Position numbers and translations under genes: made by a program
The notes under the pieces: model-generated
The model's input: only the letters and a program-made list of their open reading frames with translations
Told to the model about the DNA's origin: nothing
Databases searched by the model: none
Shown: positions 12,300 through 23,624 of the stretch, piece after piece
How positions within the stretch are numbered: the stretch's first letter is position 1
How the letters are laid out: the number at the start of each line of letters is the position of its first letter
NCBI GenBank assembly: GCA_963995525.1
Contig: OZ023213.1
Span: 38,565,449 to 38,629,448, forward strand
Direction: 5' to 3'
Length of the DNA: 64,000 nt
From: Escarpia spicata
Lineage: Eukaryota; Annelida; Polychaeta; Sabellida; Siboglinidae

Positions 12300-12701
12300 T
12301 TAATAAAGTTTCACTTCTTTTTGGTGTATTTTCTTGATGTGTACAGACACAATAATGCTAGTGCGATTCCTCTTTCTTGAATTTTGAAATGGCAATTTTA
12401 CAGTAAGCATTGTATGTGGTAAGATAGTTGTTGTTCTGTCGCATGGCCCGCCATTTTCTTCCGCCACCTCTCGAATGTCTGATTGTATATCAGCACTTGC
12501 TAATGCCTTGAGCTTTCTCCGATATGTTTTGTAGTAGACGCGTCCCTTTCTTCTATTTTCCTGCTGTTTTGATATTGATAGGTTGTCTTTTGGCACGTAA
12601 TATTTCATAACACGATCTGTCTCCTTTCTTCCGTAATGTGGATCTCTTGTCTTTTTTCTATCTCTGTAAGTTTGCTGACGTTCAGCTGATGTTTTTGCCA
12701 T
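12300..12701 (-). CDS. Small basic protein of unknown function, possibly transposon-associated
   Basis: A 133-codon minus-strand frame starts MAKTSAERQQTYRDRKKTRD and is strongly basic through residue 70 (RRKGRVYYKTYRRKLKAL). The AERQ-x-x-YR-x-R opening is one I associate with uncharacterised invertebrate proteins of transposon-rich genomes, but I cannot name a domain. The first half looks helical and basic, suitable for nucleic-acid contact. The C-terminal half is low in motifs and may be read-through from a lost splice site. No TATA or partner gene is evident. It may be the first coding exon of a larger gene or a remnant. Confidence 0.4.
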   Translation of the reverse strand: MAKTSAERQQTYRDRKKTRDPHYGRKETDRVMKYYVPKDNLSISKQQENRRKGRVYYKTYRRKLKALASADIQSDIREVAEENGGPCDRTTTILPHTMLTVKLPFQNSRKRNRTSIIVSVHIKKIHQKEVKLY

Positions 12702-13834
12702 GGTTCCTACAAAAACAAACTAACAAATGCTTCAAAAACTACACACGCATGTACCCATAACTCTATGTCATCAACGTTTGTGTACAAAATTGACATAATA
12801 TTAATACTAATGTTGTTAATCATGTCGTCCATTATTACATGGTTCTATCAATCTAAAAACAATACATAATCTAAAGCATGTTAACATTTATCGAAGTCGC
12901 ACGTCGTGTATACGAATTTCAATTTACATTACGTATTCTTTACATGTTTATTGAGCGGCACGTATTATTTAATATTTAATTCAATTTAATATCGCCCATC
13001 GAGGAATAAGTACTCCCACACTAGAAATGCATAAAATATTTGCTATCGCTATATTTCCTCCGTTAACCTGAGTGAGTTATGTTTCAAATGTCCTATTAGT
13101 TCATAGTGGGAACAAATCCTAAGTTAAAATATGAAGATTTATTCTCATTAACGCTACAACTAAACTTAACTTATCACTCAACCATGGACACGGTAAAATT
13201 GCATAGCAGTTTACTACGCGTTTATACAATTATTTGTCGGCGTAAACAAAAATGGTGTCTCAGTGTAACGTAAATTGGGCAAATCCACGACTCAAGCTCG
13301 CTACACTGTTTCAAGGAACGCCGGATCGAATGTATACTGTGGTATTGGTAGTGACCTCTGTTGAATAACAGTGAAGCATTTCTTTACATCATCTTCGCTG
13401 CTGCTGATTACTGATTACGTTAGTGCCAGCCAGCAGCACCCCCTGGCTGATCGCTTTGCGAAACTCTGAATTTAAGCTCAGCCTATGAAACCGCTCAGTA
13501 GACCAATGGATGTCGGCAGGTCAGGTGGTCATAATAAAATTTATTTCAACCAACCGTGGCTCGTGTTACATGCAATGTTTAGGAAGTAGAAGCAATTATT
13601 CGAATACACAATACCGCTCAGCTGCTCGTGCTAATGGGTGAACGGGTTATTATATATATTGGGATTCCCAGAAGTCGTTTATCCGTCTTCAAATTGAGGC
13701 GGGTATTTGCGCTGTTCTCACGGGCGGTGCAGTCGTGACTGGCGAAGTCAATTACTAGTTTGACTCAACTAACTTCCGCACTTCGCGATCTGCTTTTGCA
13801 ATACCCCTAATAATTTCTTCAGTATCGCCGTAAC
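12702..13834. other. No gene recognised
   Basis: The AT-rich sequence upstream of the gypsy element has only scattered stops, and no repeat partner was found in the window. Confidence 0.4.
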
Positions 13835-13987
13835 TGTAGTGTCTTATAACTCATAATGAATATTGCGGTCGGTCCCCCAGTCTAATTATACACGCATGCG
13901 TAGACAAGACTTCCGCCCAACTATAACGGCATGCAAGATTGTATTCCTACTTACATAAACGTCATATCTGACTATTGTGTTGCTACA
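13835..13987 (+). repeat. 5' LTR of G1
   Basis: It runs from TGTAGTGTCTTATAACTC to GTTGCTACA, giving TG..CA ends. It matches 17,731-17,864 over the first ~130 bp and 20,418-20,549 over its last ~125 bp. Confidence 0.85.
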
Positions 13988-14006
13988 TAGAATAAAATAT
14001 CATATC

Positions 14007-14019
14007 TGGCGACGAGGAT
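14007..14019 (+). promoter_or_regulatory. Primer binding site, tRNA-Ser type
   Basis: TGGCGACGAGGAT complements the 3' end of an animal tRNA-Ser(GCU) (…CCTCGTCG plus CCA). It lies 19 bases after the LTR end and would prime minus-strand DNA synthesis. Confidence 0.75.
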
Positions 14020-14160
14020 AAACTCTGGTACGTGATTACAGTTTCATAACGCTACGAGCTAGCAAAATGAACTGTTTCTTTGGTTCTATCACCCGCGATA
14101 CATGTGCATTACGTCGATGTCATATGGCCTCGCTACCCCCCTTTCAAAAATTCATAGTCT

Positions 14161-15050
14161 ATGGGGAAGAGAAAACAGCCGGCACCAAAATGGCATAAAT
14201 GGACGGCCAAATTTCAAAATCTCCTTTGTGTCCTTGACATTGGAAATGATGCCAGAGAAGTAGCCCTATTACTTCACTATGGGGGAGATGATGTCTTCGA
14301 AATATATGACTCGATGACTCATGAACAAAAAGGGGTTGGACCAATGACTGAAGGAGACAACTCAATGCCCAGAGAATATGCAGTGCTGAAGAAGTCCCTG
14401 GAGGAGTTTTTCACTCCCAAAAAGAACATTTCTTATGAGACATTTAAGTTCAGGCAAACATCCCAGGAAAAAGGGGAGAACATTGATGCCTTCCGTACCC
14501 GTCTAAGAGGCATGGCAATCCTTTGTGAGTTGCATGATGTCGACAAAGAGATTCTTGGACAACTCATCCCAAGGTTGCGCTTCTTCCAGAGTGCGCAGGA
14601 AGGCCCTGGAAGACTATGTCAATATCAAGCACGTACTAAACGAAGCTCGGAGTCTGGAACTCTCAGAAAGCAGAGCGGCTGTCATCGAGAATGCTGCTGC
14701 TGCCAACGCCGCCTCCAGTTATGTCAATGTCTATGTAAGCATCGAGGTCGACGCGGATAACGAGGCAATCGGTTACGTGGTTTCAGTCATTCCGGTTTTC
14801 ATCACAACGGACACCAGCCCTGCCTTGGGCAGCCGACTACCCCTGACCCCAGTCATCGAGGCAACACTCATCGTCGAGGTGGTTACAGCCGTCGTTGTTG
14901 TCCCAATCGTGCTTCCGGTGAGAACCCGTGGTTCCTGTCACTACTGCGGATCCCAGCCTCATTCCAAGAAAGACTGCCCAACTAGAGACAAGATGTGCTC
15001 GAACTGTGGCAGAATAGGACATTATACACGAGTCTGCATATCAGCACACA
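14161..15050 (+). pseudogene. Gag of G1, frameshifted
   Basis: It starts at MGKRKQPAPKWHKWTAKF and reads a capsid-like helical region (FKFRQTSQEKGENIDAFRTR, MAILCELHDVDKEILGQLI) to about 14,570. There the frame shifts by one into RKALEDYVNIKHVLNEARSL. A second change near 14,740 turns an Arg/Gly-rich stretch, still legible in copy G2, into a Val/Ile-rich one. Two CCHC zinc knuckles follow (CHYCGSQPHSKKDC and CSNCGRIGHYTRVC, around 14,935-15,035). The knuckles would bind genomic RNA during particle assembly. Both breaks leave this copy non-functional. Confidence 0.85.
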
Positions 15051-17365
15051 TGGTAAGACATGTCGATTTTTCATCGCTCGTGTCTGATGATGAAGAACAT
15101 GTCTTTTCCGTTGCTGATAAGATTGTCAACTCGCCAAAGATCATTACATGCATCATGAACTGTCCTATTGATTTTGTGATTGACACTGGTGCTTCTGTCA
15201 ATATCATAGCACTCGCTAGAATTGGACGAAACGAGCCTTTATATCACTACCTTCACCACCCATGTCTGTCTTCGTCGCTACAAATGCATACTCTTTGAAG
15301 TCAACACTGCTGCAGAAATGTTCCAAAACGCAATCGCGGACCTACTCAGCAGCAATATCGCAGGTGCTCGAAACCACTCTGACGTCCATGAGAAGACCCA
15401 GTCTGAACATGACGCAAGACTACGGGCCACAACGAGGAAGCTAGAAGACAGCGGTGCCAAGGGCAACAGAGAAAAATGCATGTTCTTCACAAATGAACTG
15501 ACTCTCTTTTGACATGTGTTCGGTGCAAAGGGTGTCTCAGTTAATTCCAACAAGATCAAGACCATCGTCAACACAACTCCACCGAAGAATGTCAGCGAGG
15601 TCCGTTAATTTCTAGGAATGACACAGTACGTCTCGAGGTTCATCTCTGACTACGCAACCATGACTGAGCCCATCAGAAAGCTCACCAGACAGGACGTCGC
15701 ATGGAAATGGTCGCAAACAGAACAGCAAGCCTTTGATAAGCTGAAGCAATCTCTGACGTTAACACCCGTCATGGCCTACTTCAAACCTACAGAAAAAACA
15801 CAATCTTAGTCGACGCAAGTCGTGTTGGTCTCGGTGCAATCCTGACCCAGAACGGGAAGGTGATTTGCTACGCCAGTCGCGCCCTCACTGCCACTGAACA
15901 ACGTTACTCCCAGACCGGCAGAGAACTCTTGGCAGTTGTCTGCGGAGTAGAACACTTCTAGCTCTACCTTTTTGGCTTCCACTTCGTAGTAGTCACCGAT
16001 CGCAAGCCACTACTTGGAATCATAAACAGCCAAAAACCCACTACAGCTCGGATGGAAAGATGGCGCTTACGTTTCATGCCCTATGAGATGACCTTAGTCT
16101 ACGCTCCTAAATCCAGCCGACTACATCAGCCGTCACTCTCAGAGTACACCAATACGCGAAAATGCAGGTGAAGCGTACATAGAATATGTCACGAAGAATG
16201 CCACACTCAAGTCAATGTCGACTGAAGAAGTGAAGAAGAGATATCAAACTTCCATGATGGTTTGGTCCTCCGAGGAAATCGTCTTGTCATCCCAGCCACT
16301 CTACAACAGAAAGCCGCTGCCATCGCACATCAAGCACACCAAGGGATTGTTAAGACCAACCAGTGCATCAGGGAGAAGTTCTGGTTCCACTGCATTGACA
16401 AACTTGTTGAGGACGCATTCGAATCACGTATACTCTGCCAAGCATCACGTCCAGGACCTGCCCAACTTGAACCCCTTCAACCAACTCCCTTGCCATCTAA
16501 ACCATGGAGTTCACTTGCCATTGACTTTGCTGGTCCTTTCCCATCAGGCGATTACTTGTTCGTTATCACAGACGAGCATAGTCGATTTCTCGAGGTTGAG
16601 AAAGTTCCATTCACCACTGACAAGGCAGTACTACCCAAGTTGGAAGCCATCTTCTTACGAAAAGGAATCCCAACAACAGTCAAGACGGATAACGGCCCTC
16701 CTTTCAACAGCGAGGAGTTTACAAGCTTCAATTTCAGGATCCACCATAGAAAGATTACGCCCCTCTGGCCAGAACCGAACGGAAAGGCTGAGCGCTTCAT
16801 AGCTAGACTGAGCAAGACAATCCGTGCATCGATCGCCGACAACGTTGCCTGAAAGTCCCAGCTTCCCAATTTCCTACGCCTCTATCGAGGACCCCCGCAC
16901 GCCTCCACGAAACCTCTCGTTTTGAAGCCCTGACTGGCCGCAAGATGAAAATTAGTCTGCCCGATCCTCCCATCACAAGTCAAACACACAGACCAGTCCA
17001 CAGCCGCATTACTGAAAATGATCGTATCAGCAAGTGCAAGATGACCAACTATGCTGACTCCAAACGAAACACATGACCATCAGATATATGGCCAGGTGAC
17101 TACGTCCTAGTGAAGCAGAAGAACACGAACAAGCTGTGAACTCCATATTCGCCTCGGCCGTATGTCTTCACCCACATGAAAGGCACCATGATCACTGCTC
17201 AGCATGGTGACAGGCAAATCACCCGCAACTCTTCTCACTTCAAACCCATCAACGGTGCACCACTCTCTCTAAGTAATGAGGAAAAAGAGGAAAAGATGAC
17301 AGCACCAACGATACGCCAATGTCACCAACTCCTCAACCCACCCAACAGCAACCTTCGTCGCAGTC
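15051..17365 (+). pseudogene. Pol of G1 (protease, RT, RNase H, integrase), disrupted
   Basis: The protease motif FVIDTGASVNIIAL is at about 15,172-15,213. Right after it the sequence jumps to the RT segment LYITTF and the palm-to-thumb part (KTQSEHDARLRAT, NREKCMFF). The RT fingers and YxDD region present in G2 are therefore deleted. RNase H follows (VDASRVGLGAILTQNGKVI, TGRELLAVVCGVEHF) with an in-frame TAG near 15,959. The integrase frame at 16,262-16,852 keeps AHQAHQGIVKT, AIDFAGPF, VKTDNGPPF and PNGKAERF (the D,D,E core). It then stops, and a C-terminal module resumes near 17,176 (KGTMITAQHGDRQITRNSSH). Confidence 0.88.
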
Positions 17366-17720
17366 CAAGTGCCCTGTCACTCAGCACAAGCAGCCGAGGA
17401 CCCCACCGACCATGTCTACACCTACTCTGACCGTGTCTACACCTGTGCCGACTGTGGCTACACCTGCCCCGGCCCACACCAAAATACCAGCTTGACCAAT
17501 CCACCGCCGCCGTCTTCCAACACACCTGAAAGACTATCATTTAACATGACACTTACGCTGACAACGATGTACTGACTACACGACTGTCTGACAAACACAT
17601 GACAATAGAACTGTCCGATCAAGTCTTGTGAAGTAATGTGCCAAGTTACATAATACTTTTGAGAACTACGTAACTGTGAATGCACTGTCCATTCTTACTT
17701 GGATAAGTTTATATTCATGT

Positions 17721-17730
17721 TGGGGAGGAA
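17721..17730 (+). promoter_or_regulatory. Polypurine tract of G1
   Basis: TGGGGAGGAA immediately precedes the 3' LTR (TGTTGTGTC) and is placed to prime plus-strand synthesis. Confidence 0.7.
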
Positions 17731-17864
17731 TGTTGTGTCTTATAACTCATAATGAATATTGTGTCTGTTCCCCAGTCAAATTATACACGCATGCGTAGAC
17801 AAGGTTTCCGCCCAACTAGCACGGCATGCATGTTTGCGGATTTCCAATTGTGTTCCTACCTAAA
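17731..17864 (+). repeat. 3' LTR of G1, truncated
   Basis: It matches the 5' LTR from its TG start for ~130 bp with about ten substitutions. It then breaks at 'cctacctaaa', where repeat R3 begins, so its last ~25 bp are missing. Confidence 0.85.
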
Positions 17865-18660
17865 GAGCAACTACGTGTGGTTTGAAGTTAAAGTTGGAGA
17901 ACAATCAAAGAAAGCAGCGTAAAATAAATCGCATGATTTCTGCGGCAAGATACTCAAGAGCACAGACACGTAATTAATACCATAAAATACTCTACACTTT
18001 GTATTAGATAAAAAAAAAACACGTGAGGCACTTTTGTAATAAGTAATTTAATAATTTGAACAGTGTCTGTTGTCAGAGTGTTGCCGGCGAAATGCGAAAA
18101 TGCATGCGTTCGTAATTCTGCAAATTTTACAGTTAGCAATATAAAACTGTACATCATTCTAATCCATGTGATGTCTCCTAGCCATTGGAGTCGGAAATTT
18201 GTATGCACATTACATAGGCCCCTATAACAACCACGAAAACGGCCGGCGACAGCACCTTTTCAAAAGTGACTCGTTTTCGCTGGGCTTGCCCATATATAGC
18301 AGTTGCTTTGGTAAATGCGTAAGTCAATTCTGCACGCTCACGGGCCAATCTCTAAATAGCCTACACATAAACACACGCACGCATGCAAGCACACAAGCAC
18401 AGACATACGCACGCACACACGCACACACACACACACATACACACACACAAGCACACACGCACACACGCATACACGCACACACACACTCACACACACACAC
18501 ACACAATCACACAAATGCTTATGTGCACGCACATACGCGCATGCATACACATGCACATACGCACACGTACGTACTATACAATGTTTCCTCGCAACCGTCT
18601 CAGATTCACAATACCCATTAAATATTTAACCATCGTAAGTTTTCTAATTTATGTTATGTA
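17865..18660 (+). repeat. Repeat R3 with internal (CA)n, copy 1
   Basis: About 790 bp matched in inverted orientation by 21,190-21,985. Shared landmarks include 'caactacgtgtggt' at one end, 'ggcccctataacaaccac' in the middle and 'catcgtaagttttct' at the other end. The middle (18,365-18,570) is a (CA)n-rich array with CG and CAT interruptions, which explains the Cys-Val and His-Thr open frames on each strand. No protein is encoded. It is probably a non-autonomous element. Confidence 0.75.
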
Positions 18661-20405
18661 GTCGGTTGATGTAGTCGGCTGGATTTAGATCGGCTCTTCC
18701 TGGAGCGTACACTAAGGTCATCTCACAGGGCATGAGACTTCAGTGCCATCTTTCCATCCCAGCTGTAGTGGGTGTTTGGCTGTTCATGATTCCCAGTAGT
18801 GGCTTGTGATCGGTGACCACTACGAAGCGGGAGCCAAACAGGTAGGTACAGGTGGAAGTGTTCTACTCCACAAACAACTGCCAAGAGTTCTCTGTCGGTC
18901 TGGGAGTAACGTTGTTCAGTGGCAGTGAGAGCTTAACTGGCGCAACAAATCACCTTTCCGTTGTGGGTAAGACTCTGGTTTCTTCTGTCGGATTGAATAG
19001 GCCATGATGGGTGTTCGCGTCAGAGATTGTTTCAGCTCAGCAAAGTCTTGCTGTTCTGATTGCGACCATTTCCATGCGACGTTCTGTCAGGTGAGCTTTC
19101 TGAGGAGCTCGATCATGATTGCTAGTCAGAGATGAACCTCGAGAAGTACTGTGTCGTTCCTCGGATTGAACGGACCTCGCTGACATTCTTCGGTGGAGCT
19201 GTGTTGATGATGGTCTTGATCTTGTTGGGATCAGCTGAGTCACCCTTCGCACCGAATACATGTTCAAAGAAAGTAATTTCATTTGTGGAGAACACGCATT
19301 TTTCTCTGTTGACCCTGGCACCGATGTTTTCTAGCTTCTTCACTGTGGCCCGAAGACTTGCGTCATGTTCAGATTGGGCCTTCCCATGGACGATAATGTC
19401 GTCAGAGAGGTTTCGAGCACCTGGGATGTTGCTGAGTAGTTCCGCGATTGCTTTTTGGAATATTTCTGTAGCAGCGTTGACCCCACAGAGTAGGCGTTTG
19501 TAGCGACGAAGACAGACATCGGTGGTGAAAGTAGTGATGTAACGGCTCATTTCGTCCAATTCTAGCTGATGATATGCGTTTGTCAGGTCTAGCTTGCTGT
19601 AAACTGTTGAACCGTTCAGGTCAGCACTGATATCGTCTTTCTCTCCGTATGGCCTTGTTGGGTTCCCTCATGTCGACGCAGATTCTCACACCGCCTGTTT
19701 TCTTGGGGACGACTACGATTGGGCTCGTCCAGGGTGTGGGGCTGTCTACCTTTTCAATGACGTGGCGATCGAGTTCCTTCTCAACATCCTTGCGGACGTG
19801 AAACGGGATGCGTCTATGTCTCTGCGCTACTTGTGGTACAGATGGGTCAATATGCAGTTTGGTTTTCATGTCCTTGATCCGACCCATGGATCCATCAAAC
19901 AGGGCGGGGAACTCATCAGGGATGGTTTTTGAGCCATTTTGAAGGGAAAAATGGATCAGTTCGGCTGTTTTGACGCTCAGAAGGTTGCTGCAGGTGTTTG
20001 ATTCTAGGACGTAGAACTGAGCTGTGCTTGACTCGTAGCTTATTTCTGATTCAAAGAAACCTCGCACAGGAAGAGGAGTCTTGGAGCCAAATGCATATAA
20101 TTTTGGTATTGGAGACTGAAGCCTGGGTTTGCTGGTGAGTGCTATGGTATTGACAGAAGCACCAGTGTCAATCACAAAATCAATTGGACAGTTCATGAGG
20201 CATGTGTGTATCTTTGGCGAGTTGTAAATCTTGTCAGCAACGGAAAAGACATGCTCTTCATCATCACATACAGGGGAAGAAAAACGTGACACGTGCATAA
20301 TATCCTATTTTGCCACAGTTCGAGCACTTCTTGCTGGGCAGTCGTTCTTGAAATGGGGCTGGGAGCCGCAGTAGTGAGAGTAACCACTGGATGGGTGTTC
20401 ACGGG
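18661..20405 (-). pseudogene. Pol of gypsy copy G2 (protease, RT, RNase H)
   Basis: On the minus strand, 20,298-19,621 reads CDDEEHVFSVADKI, the protease FVIDTGASVNTIAL and the RT start. The RT start includes RRIPFHVRKDVEKELDRHVI and SPIVVVPKKTGGVRICVDMR. After a frame break, 19,559-19,122 reads YITTFTTDVCLRRYKRLLCG, DDIIVHGKAQSEHDASLRAT and VNREKCVFSTNEITFFEHVF. RNase H remnants continue to about 18,670 (ATEQRYSQTDRELLAVVCG). The integrase is missing because R3 begins at 18,660. G2 keeps the protease-to-RT segment that G1 has lost, so the two copies complement each other for reconstructing family history. Confidence 0.87.
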
Positions 20406-20417
20406 AAGCACGGACGA

Positions 20418-20549
20418 CCCCAGTCTAATTATACACGCATGCGTAGACAAGACTTCCGCCCACCTATCACGATATGCATGTTTGTAGACTTTCGATTGCG
20501 TTCCTACCTAAATAAACGTCATATCTGATTATCGATTGTGTTGCTACAT
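20418..20549 (+). repeat. Partial LTR in plus orientation inside G2
   Basis: It matches the last ~130 bp of the G1 5' LTR, from 'cagtctaattatacacgc' to 'tgtgttgctaca', but points opposite to the G2 coding strand around it. It may be a remnant of another insertion or of an inversion. Confidence 0.8.
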
Positions 20550-21189
20550 ATAACCACCTCGATGATGAGTGATGCCTCGATGACTAGGGTCAGGAGCATT
20601 GCGTTGACAGTAGATAGCGACAGTCGTTAGGTGCAGCTCGACTTCCATAGGGGGTGGGGGGAGCCACATGATTGTTGCCATGGCATGGGCCGAAGTGTAG
20701 CAGTATATATGGCTGATACATAAAGCAGAGAACAACGGCGTGGACTGTGGGCAATTGTAGTTTGTGGCTGGCAGAGCTATGTGTGATCGCCGTGTATTGG
20801 AGTGAATAAAAACGTGTTGTTGCTAGAACCGAGAGATTTGATGAAAGCCATGAATGAGGCCTAAATAATAGTGGTTTAGTAACACTAAACATAAGAAAAT
20901 AAAAAGGTATACAATGGAATTGCTCAAGAAAAGTATAGTGATCATGAAAATATTGATAAATGTATTGTTTCTCACTTGACAACAATGTAGGTATTAGAGA
21001 ACACGAAATAACGTCATTGAAGGAACAGTGCAGATTATATCTAAGAAATTATTATGTCAAAAAAGTATAAACAAGTGTTGCGCTTCTTCGTCTTGGTTCC
21101 TTGGTGAGGCGGCTGGTATGTACCGCTCTTTTTGTTTTTGAATTGGCCTGCACTGCGAACTATCAACAACCCACTCTTACTGATTTTAG
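20550..21189. other. Unclassified spacer inside the G2 mosaic
   Basis: It starts with a 'taaccacctcgatga' phrase that also occurs at 22,056 in the gag region, then becomes unique AT-rich DNA. The minus-strand frames here show no domain. Confidence 0.4.
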
Positions 21190-21339
21190 TAACATAAATG
21201 AGAAAACTTACGATGGTTAATGGGTATTGTGAATCCAAGACGACTGCGAGAAAACATTGTTATAATACGTACGTGTGCGTATGTGCATGTGTATGCATGC
21301 GCGTACGTGTGTGCATACATGCATTTGTATGATTGTGTG

Positions 21340-21370
<31 letters not shown>

Positions 21371-21990
21371 TTGCGTGTGTGCGTGTGTGTGTAGGTGGGC
21401 TATTTAGAGAATGGCCCATGTGCTTGCAGAATTGACTTAATTCTGGTAGCTGATGAAGTTTTAACACGTCGTTGTTTGTTAGTTACGCATTTGTCAAAGC
21501 AACTGCTATATATGGGCAAGGCCAGCGAAAACGAGACACTTTTGAAAAGGTGCTGTCGCCGGCCGTTTTCGTGGTTGTTATAGGGGCCTACGTAAAGTGC
21601 ATACACATTTCCGACTCCAATGATATAATACATCACATGAATTATAATGATGTATAGTTTTATGCAATTAACTGTAAAATTTGCAGAATCACGAACTCAT
21701 GCACGCGGCACAAGTGTGCGTTTTCGCATGTCGCCGGCAACAAACTAACTACAGCCACTATTCAAATTATTAAATTACTTATTATAAAAGTGCCTCATAT
21801 GTGTTTCAATTACCTAATGCAAAGTGTACAAAATGTTATGGTATAAATAAATCACCTGCAGTACAAAATTATGTGTTTGTGATCTTGAGTACCTTGTTGC
21901 CGAAATCATGCGATTTACTTTACGCTGTTTCCTTTGATTGTTCTCCAACGTTTAATTCACACCACACGTAGTTGCAAACTGTTAATGAAA
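21190..21990 (-). repeat. Repeat R3 with internal (TG)n, copy 2
   Basis: Inverted partner of 17,865-18,660. The dinucleotide array is at 21,262-21,390 and shorter than in copy 1. The two copies face each other across 18,661-21,189, so this segment could fold into a long hairpin or mark an inversion. Confidence 0.75.
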
Positions 21991-21997
21991 TCACATA

Positions 21998-22030
<33 letters not shown>

Positions 22031-22042
22031 GATCTACTACAA

Positions 22043-22790
22043 TTACTTGCAGCTATAACCACCTCGATGACTGGGGCCAGAGTTAGTCAGCTGCGCAAGG
22101 CAGGGCTGGTTTCCGTTGTGATGAAAACGACCACCGGAATGACTGAAACCACGTAAGCGATGAACTCGATATCCGCAACGACCTCGATGATTACGGTTTA
22201 CACTATAGGCTTTGATATCACTGGAGACGGCGGTGGCAGCAGCAGTATTTTCGATGACAGCCGCTCTGCTTCCGGAGAGTTCCAGACTGCGAGCTTCGTA
22301 TAGCACTTGCTTGATATTTAGATTGTCTTTCAAGGCCTTCCTGCACACTCTGGAAGAAGTGCAACATTGGATGAGTTGTCCAAGAATCTCTGTGTCGACC
22401 TCATGAAACTCACAAAGAATTGCCATGCCTCTTAGACGGGTGTGGAAGGTGTCGATGCTCTCCCCTTGTTTCTGGGATGTTTGCCTGACCTTAAATGTCT
22501 TATACGAAATGTTCTTTTTGGGAGTGAGATACGTCTTCAGCACTGCATATTCTCTAGGAATTTGGTTGTCTTCTTCAGTCATTGCTCCAAACCCTTTTTG
22601 TTCAACAGTCATTGAGTCATAGATTTCGAAGACATCGTCTCCCCCATAATGAAATAATAGTGTTTTTTTCTGGCATCACTTCCAATGTCAAGGGCACAAA
22701 GGAGGTTTTCAAACTTGGCCATCCATTTACGCCATCTGGTGCCGGCTGTTGTCTATTCTCTATATAATATGCATTTTTCAAATGATGTTA
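22043..22790 (-). pseudogene. Gag of gypsy copy G2
   Basis: The minus-strand frame at 22,612-22,043 reads EYAVLKTYLTPKKNISYKTF, VRQTSQKQGESIDTFHTRLR, CRKALKDNLNIKQVLYEARS and an Arg/Gly-rich NHRGRCGYR…HSGGRFHHNGN tail. It is collinear with G1 gag, and the N-terminal part extends to about 22,790 in a shifted frame. No zinc knuckles follow, because an (AT)n tract and repeat R3 interrupt at about 21,985-22,040. Confidence 0.85.
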
Positions 22791-22894
22791 GCGAGGCCAT
22801 GGTATCGGCATAATGCACATGTATCGCGGGGGGTGAAACCAAGGACACAGTCCGTTTTGCTAGCTCGTAGCGTTATGAAACTGTAATCACGTAC

Positions 22895-22975
22895 CAGAGT
22901 TCATCCTCGTCGTCAGATATGATGTTTGATTCTATGTCGCAAGACAATCGATAGTCAGATATGACGTTTAGTAGG
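22895..22975 (-). repeat. G2 primer-site region and 5' LTR stub
   Basis: On the minus strand it reads the last ~45 bp of the LTR (acgtcatatctgactatcg…), then a spacer, then GACGAGGAT of the primer binding site. The LTR is cut off where repeat R2 begins at about 22,978. Confidence 0.65.
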
Positions 22976-22977
22976 AA

Positions 22978-23230
22978 CCCGATCGGGTGAGCCTTATTTT
23001 AGCACATACATAGTTAGATAAATTCAGAAAATTATACCGAAGAGAAAAAGTGATTATATAAAATGTCATTACATTAATTAAGTATAACATAAGTTATGCT
23101 TCCAGAGGCTATATAAGGGGTACGGGGGCCCTGGAGCAAGTTTGAATTGTGAAGCCACCCACCGAAAGCCAAAGCATAATGTGTACGTACAATCATTTTA
23201 AAATTACATAATTTTTTGAAATATAATATT
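22978..23230. repeat. Short dispersed repeat R2, copy 2
   Basis: Inverted partner of 9,680-9,940, beginning 'cgatcgggtgagcctta'. It abuts the broken LTR of G2 directly. Confidence 0.65.
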
Positions 23231-23624
23231 TTATTTTATCAAGCACAACATTTGAGTAATGTTGCCATTATGATAATGTTACAAAAAGTATTTATCATAA
23301 ATGTTGAGATCGCACTACAACTCAATCTCTGCTTGATGTTGTTTGAATGAAGAGGAGGATGCACACTTCGCAATTGTGGGGAAGAAGATTATGAGCTTCC
23401 TTTCACTGATGTCAACAGAGGGTGATGTTCTGAGGAAAGTTGATTTTTATTCAATTGTTTGCTGAGGAAATCACGAAAGGCGGGACTTTTGATGTCGTGT
23501 TTGTTGACGAGTTAGGTGTAGGGGCATCTATGAGTGTAGTGGAAAGTCAGGAGATGTTAGTAAATTGTCTTGTATCAATTCTATTAAATTTGCCATGGTA
23601 TTGCCTGTGCACGTTTTTGGTAAC
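23231..23624. other. No gene recognised
   Basis: A 62-codon plus-strand frame (23,440-23,628) reads an ordinary-looking protein segment (GGTFDVVFVDELGVGASMSV) without known motif or splice context. I do not call it a gene. Confidence 0.35.

Larger units (their letters stand above)
13835..17864 (+). mobile_element. Gypsy/Mag-like LTR retrotransposon, copy G1
   Basis: The plus-strand order is 5' LTR, primer binding site, gag, protease, reverse transcriptase, RNase H, integrase, polypurine tract and truncated 3' LTR. The LTRs are short (~153 bp). Frameshifts, stops and a deletion between protease and RT make it non-autonomous. The 3' LTR stops matching at about 17,864, where another repeat (17,865-18,660) begins. 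A second copy (G2) lies reversed at 18,661-22,975. Confidence 0.92.

Noticed and set aside
16215..16802. 195-codon frame over the integrase
   Set aside because: Out of frame with the D,D,E integrase core at 16,262-16,852. Ser-rich and without motifs.
18199..18661. 140-codon His/Thr-rich and Cys/Val-rich frames
   Set aside because: They come from a (CA)n array within repeat R3, and the shorter array in the other copy lacks equivalent frames.
19132..19503. 123-codon plus-strand frame
   Set aside because: Antisense shadow of the gypsy reverse transcriptase on the minus strand.
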